Part shown: positions 7,501 through 13,870 of the stretch, piece by piece
How the letters are laid out: the number at the start of each line of letters is the position of its first letter
Position numbering within the stretch: the first letter of the stretch is position 1
Source of the DNA: an uncultured Clostridia bacterium
Lineage (GTDB): Bacteria > Bacillota > Clostridia > TANB77 > CAG-508
NCBI GenBank assembly: GCA_948891265.1
Contig: CAQUBD010000029.1
Span: 1-21,061 of the forward strand
DNA: 21,061 nt
Direction of reading: 5' to 3'
Notes under the pieces: model-generated
What the model was told of the DNA's origin: nothing
Seen by the model: only the letters and a program-made list of their open reading frames with translations
Databases searched by the model: none
Position numbers and translations under genes: made by a program

Positions 7501-9082
7501 TTATGGGACTAACACCACACGGAAACTGTTGTTGCTGCTAGCAGCTCCTGTGTAGTAGTTGAAAGCAAAACGACCTGCAATCGAGCCATTGATGAAATCA
7601 CCGACCACGTACGAACACTGGGTTAGACGAGAACACAAAGTAAGAGTAGTCGCTATTCCATCCTTTTGTTTCTTTTGTTGCATCTCCTATTTTGGCTCCG
7701 TCATAGTTTGAATTAGAATTGCTTGTATTTGTGTATAAATCTACATACTTGGTATCTCCTGCTGTTACTCCAAATTTAGCATTTTCTTGTCCATTTAAAC
7801 ATCCTGCAACATATTCCCAACTTCCTCCTGCCATATCATATACTCCATATACAGTTCCTGTTGTACTTGCTTTCGGTCCATTTGCTGAATTATATGCAAA
7901 TGTAGTTGTATTATTTGCATCTTTGCTTGTTCCAACTGAACCTGTTATATAGGAACTACTTGAATTATTCCAAACTTGGTATGTTGCATCTCCATTTGCT
8001 CCTGTACTACTTTCTGGATTAAATACTCCATATTTACTTTGACTTAAGATTGCCACTGCTCCCCATTCTGTATTTTTCATCATATGACTATCTACAGTTG
8101 AACCTTCTAATACTTCTCCTTCATTTGTCATTTTTCTACATGCTGTAAATATATTTGTTGTTTGGATATATCTCCAACTTGGTTGATTCGGTATTACTTG
8201 TACTTTTAAATTCGTAGCATTTCCTCCTCCATTTGATGCGGTAGGAGTATTACTTACTGCTTCAAACTTTGCTACCCATATTCCATCTAGTTCTCCAAAT
8301 CCTCCGTTTCCTGCATTTGTAAAAGCTGGATGTATGGTATAGCCATCACTTGATTTTATTGTTCCATCACTTTGTTTTGTATATCCTTCTGCTCCTTCTT
8401 TTTTATCTGTTCCTATAAATCTTACATCTATTTGGGTTGCAGTAGTTTGAGTAACTTCTGGTACTTTATATTCATATCTTGGTATCCATACCCAATATGC
8501 TTCTAATCCTTCTGTTTCGTTAGTTGTTTTTATATTTGCCCATTTTCCATTTTCATAATCATACCAATTTTCTGGTTGTGTTATTTGTGTATCATTTGGC
8601 ACATATTCTGTTCCTGCTTCATTTAAATCCCATGTTACATATGTTTTTTGTGCTACTTTATTTAAATTTGGTGTAGATGCTCCACTCTTATCTGCTATTA
8701 CTGGATCTTTAGGCGTATCTTGTACAGTTGTTCCATTAAATATATCTGATACTTTTATTTCATGATTTCCTTTTGTTGTTGTTAATGTTTTATCTATTAA
8801 TTTTTCTTCATTTGATAATACACCATACTTTTCTAATATTCCCTTTAAAGTATCATCTGATATATTCCCATTGTTTCCTGCTTGTTCGCTTAGTATATCA
8901 GTTTTTATTTCTTCTTTTATACTTGCTATCTCTGTTGCAATCTTTGCATCGTTTGCCTTATTTATTAATCCATTATCTCCCATTATAGTTGCAATTGTTA
9001 CCCCTGCTAGTATTAAAAGAATTATAATTGTAACCACAAGCGATATCAATGTTATACCTTTTGTACTTTTAATTTTATTCAT
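7501..9082 (-). CDS. DGR target: pilin-like surface protein with C-type-lectin-like variable domain, +1 shift at CGG
   Basis: The diversified protein of the DGR. ATG 9082 is chosen because GGGGGAG lies 8 nt upstream. The N-terminus (KGITLISLVVTIIILLILAG, about residues 7-26) is a type IV prepilin-like signal and transmembrane helix, so the protein is probably surface-anchored or part of a pseudopilus. A spacer follows, and then a long formylglycine-enzyme/C-type-lectin-fold domain (YWVWIPRYEY; GIWVAKFEAV; MKNTEWGAVAILSQSKYG; VYGVYDMAGGSWEYVAG). The final part is encoded by the variable repeat. The zero frame runs to ...NPVFVRGR and stops at TGA directly after a CGG (C at plus-strand G 7603). 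Skipping that C gives FVRG-GDFINGSIAGRFAF and ends SNNSFRVVLVP, the usual terminal signature of DGR lectin domains; the restored length is 526 aa. All codons beyond the CGG are open despite ten mutagenised sites, so the +1 frame appears to be selected. Confidence 0.9.
7504..7650 (-). repeat. DGR variable repeat (VR)
   Basis: The 147-bp partner of the TR, at the 3' end of the target gene and ending at its stop codon. Substitutions relative to the TR in the sense strand are A to T, G or C only. Ten fall after the in-frame CGG and six before it. The 34 bp at the 3' end (7504-7537) are identical in TR and VR, forming the likely initiation-of-homing segment. The altered codons cluster at FVFSSNPVFVRG, DFINGSI, GR, NYY and GAAS, the exposed loops of the lectin fold. 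Confidence 0.95.
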
Positions 9083-9119
9083 CTTTTGAACTCCCCCATC
9101 TCTATTATTAATTATTCGT

Positions 9120-9148
9120 ATCATATCATAACATAATACGTTTTTCAA
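9120..9148 (-). promoter_or_regulatory. Promoter of the DGR target gene
   Basis: Minus strand TTGAAA (9148-9143), a 17-bp spacer, TATGAT (9125-9120), about 38 bp upstream of the ATG at 9082. A GTGTGT/ACACAC inverted repeat lies upstream at about 9179-9200, between this promoter and the divergent HTH gene, and could be an operator. Confidence 0.6.
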
Positions 9149-9251
9149 TGATTTTTTAAAATAAAATATTTTTATTTGTGTGTGTTTTCTATACACACTA
9201 TATCACAAACAATATTATAAAATCAAGAAAATAATTATTTTTTTGGAGAAT

Positions 9252-9501
9252 ATGATGAAAAAATTTAATGAACAACGCAATGTAATAGGTAATTTAATAA
9301 AAGAATATAGAGAAAAGAAAAATTATACTAAAACTCGGTTTATCTCAAAAATTAGAATTGCTTGGTGTTGAACTTGATAGATTTGAAATTTATAAAATAG
9401 AAAATGGCAAAATAATCGTTAAGGATTTTGAACTAATTGCTTTATCTATTGTTTTAGATATACCTTTTGATGAAATAAAGAAATTAGTAGATTTTGATTA
9501 A
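9252..9501 (+). CDS. XRE-type HTH regulator (copy 2), frame restored by +1 shift at CGG
   Basis: The zero frame from ATG 9252 gives only 39 residues and stops at TGA after ...NYTKT-RFISKIRIAWC. Skipping the C of CGG at 9336 joins NYTKT-GLSQKLELLGVELDR to FEIYKIENGKIIVKDFELIA and ends at 9501, giving an 82-residue Cro/C1 domain that aligns without gaps with the paralogue at 4195-4452 from the conserved Arg through (V)KD(Y/F)EL. This is the only CGG in the gene. GGAG lies 3-6 nt before the ATG pair at 9252/9255. The gene diverges from the DGR target gene across 169 bp, so it is a candidate regulator of the target; that is inference from position. Confidence 0.75.
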
Positions 9502-9532
9502 CTTTGAAAATGTATAAATTTATATATTTTTT

Positions 9533-9562
9533 AAGATAGAGCTTTAAGACAAGCTCTATCTT
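9533..9562. terminator. Bidirectional terminator between the HTH gene and mob
   Basis: A perfect 12-bp stem, AAGATAGAGCTT (9533-9544) and AAGCTCTATCTT (9551-9562), with a 6-nt loop, flanked by T-rich sequence on one side and A-rich on the other. It serves the convergent genes ending at 9501 (plus) and 9556 (minus); the mob stop codon lies inside the stem. Confidence 0.75.
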
Positions 9563-10767
9563 TCTAAATCCCATTCTTTTTCTCTTTCTTCGTGTTTAAG
9601 TTGTTTTTCTGCATCTAAAAAAGTATTTGTTTCTTTTTGAAAATCTCTAATCAAATTATCTTCTGCACCCATATCAAACTTTTTGCAAATCCAATGTATG
9701 AATTTATCAATTGTTTCATAGAATTTATCAATAATTTTGTGTAAATGATTATTTTCTTTTTCTAAACTTTTGATTTTGCTTTTATATTTCCATTCTATAT
9801 CAAATTCTTTATTTCTATATTCATCTTCTAATTCATTTTTTCTATTATTATAGTCCAATTCTAAATCTTTAACTTTATTGTTTAAAACCTTATTATCTTC
9901 TAGTATTTTGTCTCTTTCTTTTTGATATCTTTCAGCTTCATTAACAAGTTTTACTTGTTTTGATAATTCTTGATGCAAAGCCTTATTATCATTATATAAT
10001 TCATTAATCAAATCGTCTTTAGGCTTTATTATATCGTTTTCAACTTTTGCTTTATTCAATTGTAAAAGCTTTATATCGTTTATGTCTGGAACTTCTGGTA
10101 ATTCTAGTTTTATATTATCTAGTATCTTTTTAGTGTTTTCAAAATTAGTTATTTTCTTTAAATCTTCTATTTTTTGATGTTTTGCTCCTGTTTCTTCAAC
10201 TGGCAGTCCTCTTTCTAAATCAAAACCTTTTGATGTTACATATGCATGAAAGTCATTTTGTAACTCTCTATAACTATTTCTACCTCTCCAAAAATCCCTT
10301 GCACATATTTTATCTATTGTTTTTCCCTCTTTGTCTTTTGTTTTAACTACAGGTATATATACCAAGTGCATATGTGGTGTTGTTTCATCTAAATGCACTG
10401 CTGCTGACACTATATTCCTCTCCCCAAGATTTTTGTAGTTACATACAAATTTGTAACTTTCCCTAAAATACCTCTTTGTTTCTTCTAGTCCTATTTTATC
10501 AAAGAACTCATTGTCTGATGTAATCATCATTTCGCACATTATAATGCTATTACTTCTAATATTACCTTTTAAATCGTATTCCTTTTTCATTCTATCAAAT
10601 TCTTTGATATATGTGAGTTGATTTTCTTTGCAGTAGAAGTTTAGATGTGTTCTTGATGGATCGATATCTTTATTAGAATGTCCTTTTGACCTTCTGTCAT
10701 TGTGAATATATGATCCTTGTGCATCTACTCTTGTTAGTTTATCATTTCTTATTATTGCATAACTCAT
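9556..10767 (-). CDS. MobV-family relaxase (Mob/Pre)
   Basis: A relaxase that nicks oriT for mobilization of the element, 403 aa from ATG 10767. It opens with MSYAIIRNDKL, the canonical MobV start, followed by HNDRR and the HLNFYC stretch. The metal-binding/catalytic motif is HLDETTPHMHLVYIPV (HxDxxxPHxH). The C-terminal half (after about residue 240) is a long coiled coil with KKFDMGAEDNL near the end. An upstream TTG at 10794 would extend the ORF by nine codons, but AAGGAGGT sits between the two, so ATG 10767 is preferred. Candidate oriT inverted repeats lie immediately upstream. The family is that of Tn4451 TnpZ and pMV158 MobM. Confidence 0.92.
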   Translation of the reverse strand: MSYAIIRNDKLTRVDAQGSYIHNDRRSKGHSNKDIDPSRTHLNFYCKENQLTYIKEFDRMKKEYDLKGNIRSNSIIMCEMMITSDNEFFDKIGLEETKRYFRESYKFVCNYKNLGERNIVSAAVHLDETTPHMHLVYIPVVKTKDKEGKTIDKICARDFWRGRNSYRELQNDFHAYVTSKGFDLERGLPVEETGAKHQKIEDLKKITNFENTKKILDNIKLELPEVPDINDIKLLQLNKAKVENDIIKPKDDLINELYNDNKALHQELSKQVKLVNEAERYQKERDKILEDNKVLNNKVKDLELDYNNRKNELEDEYRNKEFDIEWKYKSKIKSLEKENNHLHKIIDKFYETIDKFIHWICKKFDMGAEDNLIRDFQKETNTFLDAEKQLKHEEREKEWDLER

Positions 10768-10814
10768 ATCTCCTTGTACCTCCTTCTTCGCCAAAGATAA
10801 ATTTATTTGTCTAA

Positions 10815-10863
10815 CATACTAGTCAAACAAGTTTGACTGTATGGCAGGGAAATTACATTTCCC
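10815..10863. other. Candidate oriT for the MobV relaxase
   Basis: CATAC-t-AGTCAAAC-aa-GTTTGACT-GTATG (10815-10843) is a 13-bp inverted repeat with a single bulge. It is followed after four bases by GGGAAAT-tac-ATTTCCC (10847-10863). It lies about 50-100 bp upstream of the mob start, where MobV origins are found. The nick site cannot be fixed from sequence. Confidence 0.6.
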
Positions 10864-10875
10864 CACACCCCATTT

Positions 10876-10935
10876 CATAAAAAATACTTATTCGTATTTT
10901 TTATGTTTTCGCCAAAGTTGCCCTTTAGCAACTTT
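10876..10935. other. Two further perfect inverted repeats in the mob leader
   Basis: CATAAAAAATAC (10876-10887) pairs with GTATTTTTTATG (10894-10905), loop 6 nt. AAAGTTGC (10914-10921) pairs with GCAACTTT (10928-10935), loop 6 nt. With the oriT-like repeats these give four consecutive hairpins between mob and the next gene. They may be replication or transfer origin structure, or terminators. Confidence 0.5.
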
Positions 10936-10942
10936 AACGAAA

Positions 10943-10986
10943 AAGAACAGCCACCAAAGTAGTTTTCTACTCTAGTAGCTGTTCTT
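10943..10986 (-). terminator. Terminator after the winged-helix gene
   Basis: AAGAACAGC (10943-10951) pairs with GCTGTTCTT (10978-10986); the loop contains a smaller GTAG/CTAC stem. It lies 20 bp beyond the stop of the minus-strand gene at 11007, and in that direction it is followed by a T-rich run. Confidence 0.6.
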
Positions 10987-11006
10987 CTATATGCAAATGT
11001 TCCGCA

Positions 11007-11513
11007 TTATATAAAAGCATCTGCATTTGCATATAATCTAGTAAGGTCAATGTCATCATATTTTCGTTGTTCAAAGTTAGCCATATTCTTTTTATAAATT
11101 TTATTGTTGCCATTATATTTATTATTTATTTTATTATTATATTTATTATCCTTAAAGTTTTCTTTAATAGGGGTATTAAAGTTTTCTTGGGGAGGGTATT
11201 TAACTTTTCTTAAATAGGTATATTTGTTTTTTATTGGTATTAGTTTTCTCATTTCCACCTGTTTTGTGTTTTCTTTGTAAATTAATTCTGTGTCAATATA
11301 TTCTTTTGACTTTAATGAATTTATCAAGTTTGATACTTGTGTTACTGATATATTTAATAATTCACTAATTGTTTTATTTGTTAGAAAACAATATTGGTTT
11401 TCTTTGCTTAAATAAATGATTATTGCATATATAATTTTTTCTTTATCACTTAACTTGTCATCTGTTAATATTTCTATTGGTATCCATATACCTTTTAAAT
11501 TTAAACTAGACAT
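11007..11513 (-). CDS. Winged-helix (RepA/HTH_36-like) replication or regulatory protein
   Basis: A 168-aa protein with an N-terminal winged helix: IWIPIEILTDDKLSDKEKII, then NKTISELLNISVTQVSNLIN as the recognition helices, and KSKEYIDTELIY as the wing. This is the arrangement of helix-turn-helix domains found in plasmid and ICE replication initiators. An asparagine/lysine-rich linker follows, and the C-terminus is NFEQRKYDDIDLTRLYANAD, a short box I associate with the ends of such element-borne replication proteins. AAGGTGAGG precedes the ATG. The gene lies upstream of mob on the same strand, separated by the oriT-like region. Initiation of element replication is inferred from type and place. 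Confidence 0.65.
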   Translation of the reverse strand: MSSLNLKGIWIPIEILTDDKLSDKEKIIYAIIIYLSKENQYCFLTNKTISELLNISVTQVSNLINSLKSKEYIDTELIYKENTKQVEMRKLIPIKNKYTYLRKVKYPPQENFNTPIKENFKDNKYNNKINNKYNGNNKIYKKNMANFEQRKYDDIDLTRLYANADAFI

Positions 11514-11668
11514 TGCCTCACCTTCTTTCGTTTATTCTTTTTATTTTCAATTTCTAGCCATTTTAAATTATTAGTAGAGTAATTTTACATTTTTTCTAAT
11601 GTAGGCAAAAAATTTCCATAAAAATAAGCCTTAGACTTATTTCTAAATCTAAAGCTTTATGCTCTTTC
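11514..11668. other. Short intergenic region
   Basis: No ORF with a ribosome binding site. The only structure seen is AAATAAG-cct-taga-CTTATTT at about 11623-11644, a weak hairpin. Confidence 0.3.
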
Positions 11669-11697
11669 AAATTTTGCCGACAGTGTCGACAAAATTT
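11669..11697. repeat. Palindrome copy A (downstream of the DUF1016 gene)
   Basis: AAATTTTGCCGACA (11669-11682), centre G, TGTCGACAAAATTT (11684-11697). One pair is mismatched. It starts 8 bp beyond the stop of the nuclease gene and shares the core TTTTG..GACAGTGT...CAAAA with the other two copies. Confidence 0.7.
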
Positions 11698-11705
11698 AAG
11701 ACTTT

Positions 11706-12755
11706 CTATTCTTCACTATCTTGATGTTTTTCTATTTCTTCAATGTCTTTAATATGCAATTCAATATCTTCTGCTTTTGGTAATTGTGATTGTAAATATT
11801 CTGGTATATCTTGTAAAAGTTTGTATTCACTAACTCCAACAGGTTTGTTTATATCTTTTAAAGCATATTCTGCTGTTAACTTATCTTTTTCCTTACATAG
11901 CAATATTCCTATTGTTGGATTATCTCCTTCTTTTCTTAACATATCATCTATTGCTGATAAATAAAAGTTTAATTGTCCTACATCGGTTGGCTTAAATTTT
12001 CTAGCTTTTAATTCTACTACTACATAGCACCTTAATTCTAAATGATAAAACAATAGGTCTATAAAGTAGTCTGTATCACTTACTGTTATCTTATATTGAT
12101 TTCCTACAAATGCAAACCCATTTCCTAGTTCAATCAATACATTTTTTATTTTTTCAATCATAGCATCTTCTATTTGTTTTTCTTTTACTTGTCCTTTTAA
12201 AACAATAAAATCGAATATATATGGATCTTTCATTGTTTGCAAAGCTAAATCACTTTGAACATCTGGTAATGTATTTTCAAAATTTGTTACTTTCTCTGCT
12301 ATTGCTTGTCTCTCAAATAATTTATATTTTATTTGGTCTGCTAAAACATCATGTGACCAACCATTTTTTATTGTTTCCTTCATATACCATTTTCTAATTT
12401 CCATATCTTTAACTTTGTTTATCAACAAAATATTATGAGACCAAGTCAATTTTGCAGACAGTGTTTGCAAAATTTCAATTCTAGGATATTCTTCGTAAAA
12501 TTTTCTCATATTTCTCAAATTTCTAACTGAAAAACCTTGAATAGTTGGAAACTCATTTTTCAAATCAATAGAAAGATTATCTACAAACTTATTTCCCCAT
12601 TCAATATTTTCTGATATGATTTTTCCAATGTTCCAATACATATATATCATTTCTGTATTTACTGCTTGCATTGCTTTGTATTGTGATTTTAATACTTCTT
12701 GTTTTATATTTTCAAAAATTTGTTTATATTTACTTATATCTATTTCATTTTCCAT
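11706..12755 (-). CDS. DUF1016 / YhcG-like PD-(D/E)XK nuclease
   Basis: A 349-aa protein with the two-part DUF1016 architecture. The N-terminal domain has MIYMYWNIGKIISENIEWGN, GFSVRNLRNMRKFYEEYP and LQTLSAKLTWSHNILLINKV. The C-terminal nuclease domain has YFIDLLFYHLELRCYVVVEL followed by KARKFKPTDVGQLNFYLSAI. The FIDLLFYH Asp and the VELK Glu/Lys are the PD-(D/E)XK catalytic residues; QLNFYL is the helix that follows. Family members are common near restriction-modification and other defence or mobile loci, and their substrate is not well defined. ATG 12755 is preferred (AAGAAGG 5 nt upstream); a longer ORF to 12848 would be coded through an upstream palindrome. A palindrome copy lies inside the gene where it encodes LQTLSAKL. 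Confidence 0.88.
   Translation of the reverse strand: MENEIDISKYKQIFENIKQEVLKSQYKAMQAVNTEMIYMYWNIGKIISENIEWGNKFVDNLSIDLKNEFPTIQGFSVRNLRNMRKFYEEYPRIEILQTLSAKLTWSHNILLINKVKDMEIRKWYMKETIKNGWSHDVLADQIKYKLFERQAIAEKVTNFENTLPDVQSDLALQTMKDPYIFDFIVLKGQVKEKQIEDAMIEKIKNVLIELGNGFAFVGNQYKITVSDTDYFIDLLFYHLELRCYVVVELKARKFKPTDVGQLNFYLSAIDDMLRKEGDNPTIGILLCKEKDKLTAEYALKDINKPVGVSEYKLLQDIPEYLQSQLPKAEDIELHIKDIEEIEKHQDSEE
12448..12474. repeat. Palindrome copy B (inside the DUF1016 gene)
   Basis: AATTTTGCAGACA (12448-12460), centre G, TGTTTGCAAAATT (12462-12474), one mismatch. It encodes the conserved LQTLSAKL segment on the minus strand. Confidence 0.7.
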
Positions 12756-12770
12756 TTCTACCTTCTTTCT

Positions 12771-12797
12771 AATTTTGCAGACAGTGTCTGCAAAATT
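12771..12797. repeat. Palindrome copy C (upstream of the DUF1016 gene)
   Basis: AATTTTGCAGACA (12771-12783), centre G, TGTCTGCAAAATT (12785-12797): a perfect 27-bp palindrome 16 bp upstream of the nuclease start codon. Confidence 0.75.
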
Positions 12798-12872
12798 AAA
12801 TAATGTTACTATTAAAAGCATTATATCATTTATTTTTTCAAATTTCATTAAAAATCAAAAAGAAATTTTACT

Positions 12873-13268
12873 TTATTTGTAAATTATTTCATTATATGCA
12901 ATTTCTTCAGCACGATTCTTGATATTATTCATACTTTGTACCCACAACATTTGATTATTAGCTTTCAATTCTTCTGTAATATTCTCTTTTTCTGCCATTT
13001 GCTTTACTAATTGTCCAACTCTTGACTTACATTCATCTTCTATATCTAATAAATGATTTGTTAATTCATTATTAACTCTCATTAGCATAACTTCTGCTCT
13101 ATGATGTTCTTCTAAATATTTTAGTCTTAATCTTCCATATTTTCCTATATTTCCTGTTCTTCTTGATTTAGGTAATGCAATATTGGGTAAATAATAATCT
13201 CCAACTAATCTATATTCAATTCCTGTTCTTTCATCAATATAACTTTCTTTTAATTCTTTATTTTCCAT
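12873..13268 (-). CDS. tnpV: TnpV-like transposon-encoded protein
   Basis: A 131-aa protein recognisable as TnpV of the Tn4451/Tn4453 family: YIDERTGIEYRLVGDYYLPN, then IGKYGRLRLKYLEEHHRAEV, NELTNHLLDIEDECKSRV, LVKQMAEKENITEELK and QMLWVQSMNNIKNRAEEI. GGAGG lies 8 nt before the ATG. The gene is near the right end of the element, opposite the TnpX-like recombinase, matching the family's usual gene complement. TnpV's biochemical role is not established; it is helical and probably cytoplasmic. Confidence 0.92.
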   Translation of the reverse strand: MENKELKESYIDERTGIEYRLVGDYYLPNIALPKSRRTGNIGKYGRLRLKYLEEHHRAEVMLMRVNNELTNHLLDIEDECKSRVGQLVKQMAEKENITEELKANNQMLWVQSMNNIKNRAEEIAYNEIIYK

Positions 13269-13330
13269 TTCTTCAAATCCTCCATTTTCTATTTTATAGT
13301 TTTAAAATTTTCTATTATTATAAAATCAAA

Positions 13331-13370
13331 AAAGATGAATTTGCATTATTATTTTTTACAATTCATCTTT
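13331..13370. terminator. Terminator-like hairpin at the right end of the element
   Basis: AAAGATGAATT (13331-13341) pairs perfectly with AATTCATCTTT (13360-13370), loop 18 nt. It lies between tnpV and the right junction and may insulate the element from host transcription. Confidence 0.5.
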
Positions 13371-13445
13371 CAAATATGTGAAAATTTATAAATTACTAAA
13401 TTGTTTGTAGGAGGAAACCTTTGCTATTACTACATTTTATTTTTC

Positions 13446-13466
13446 GTCATAAGAGAACAAAATTGT
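13446..13466. other. Right attachment junction of the element
   Basis: GTCATAA (13446-13452), nine bases, then ATTGT (13462-13466), identical to 51-55. Everything above 13466 reads as amidotransferase codons. Together with the left end this gives a circular joint with arms placed symmetrically about the GT dinucleotide. Confidence 0.65.
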
Positions 13467-13870
13467 GTCTTTCTTCTTTAGGTAATTTATGATTTGGAAT
13501 ATCTTGATATAAGCTGCCTCCGAAGCATACATTTATAGCTTGTATTCCTCTACAAATACCTAATATTGGTTTATTTACATTATTAAATGCTTTAATTAAT
13601 GTAAAATCTAATGTATCTATTTCTTCTGTCATTTTATGTATTTCTGCAATGGGTTTTTCATTATAATTTTTAGGATTTATATCTATTGCACTCCCTATAA
13701 CAATTAATCCGTCACAAATATTAACAATTTCTTCTAAATTAGTTAATGAATTAACTGGAAATAATAATACATTAAGTTTTTCAAATATATCTTTAAATTC
13801 TTTATTTATATAATATTTTTCTGCCCCTTTCTTAGATAATCCATATCTTCCGTGTTATTGCTAGTATCAC
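13462..13870 (-). pseudogene. N-terminal part of a class I glutamine amidotransferase (peptidase C26, PuuD-like), interrupted by the element; CGG site near its start
   Basis: A host chromosomal gene for a gamma-glutamyl-hydrolase-like amidotransferase. The nucleophile motif is LGICRGIQAINVCFGGSLYQ, and the sequence before it, GLIVIGSAIDINPKNYNEKP, matches the usual 'DGLiltGG.DidP..Y.E.p'. The likely start is GTG 13870, with GGAGG 7 nt upstream; it reads VILAIT and then meets CGG (C at plus-strand G 13852). Without a shift a stop follows four codons after the CGG. Skipping the C gives ILAIT-GRYGLSKKGAEKYY and an open frame all the way to the junction. The remaining codons continue at 1-55. The gene is disrupted by integration; whether the CGG is itself a lesion or a decoding signal is discussed in the findings. 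Confidence 0.75.

Larger units (their letters stand above)
54..13466. mobile_element. Tn4451-like mobilizable integrative element carrying a DGR
   Basis: An element of about 13.41 kb is bounded by the only positions at which the split amidotransferase frame can be rejoined (ATTGT at 51-55 and at 13462-13466). A large serine recombinase gene starts just inside the left end and a TnpV-like gene just inside the right end. Between them are a MobV relaxase with a candidate oriT, a replication-type winged-helix protein, small HTH regulators, a DUF1016 nuclease and a full DGR. No conjugative coupling or type IV secretion genes are visible, so it should need a helper for transfer. In the circular form the joint would place GTCATAA and TTATGAC as inverted arms 13 nt on each side of a central GT dinucleotide, as expected of a serine-recombinase attP. 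The boundaries are read from sequence; mobility is inferred. Confidence 0.8.

Noticed and set aside
7501..7683. Separate 60-residue minus-strand ORF containing SNNSFRVVLVP
   Set aside because: It is the 3' part of the DGR target gene read after the CGG shift; its first half is an out-of-frame shadow of the target.
12756..12848. 31-codon N-terminal extension of the DUF1016 protein
   Set aside because: The extension is coded through the upstream palindrome, and a good ribosome binding site sits before ATG 12755.
1744..13420. Shared 11-mer GGAGGAAACCT near 1748 (minus) and 13411 (plus) as the element's attachment sites
   Set aside because: The split amidotransferase frame fixes the junctions at 51-55 and 13462-13466. 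The 11-mer is ribosome-binding-site-like and lies inside the element.
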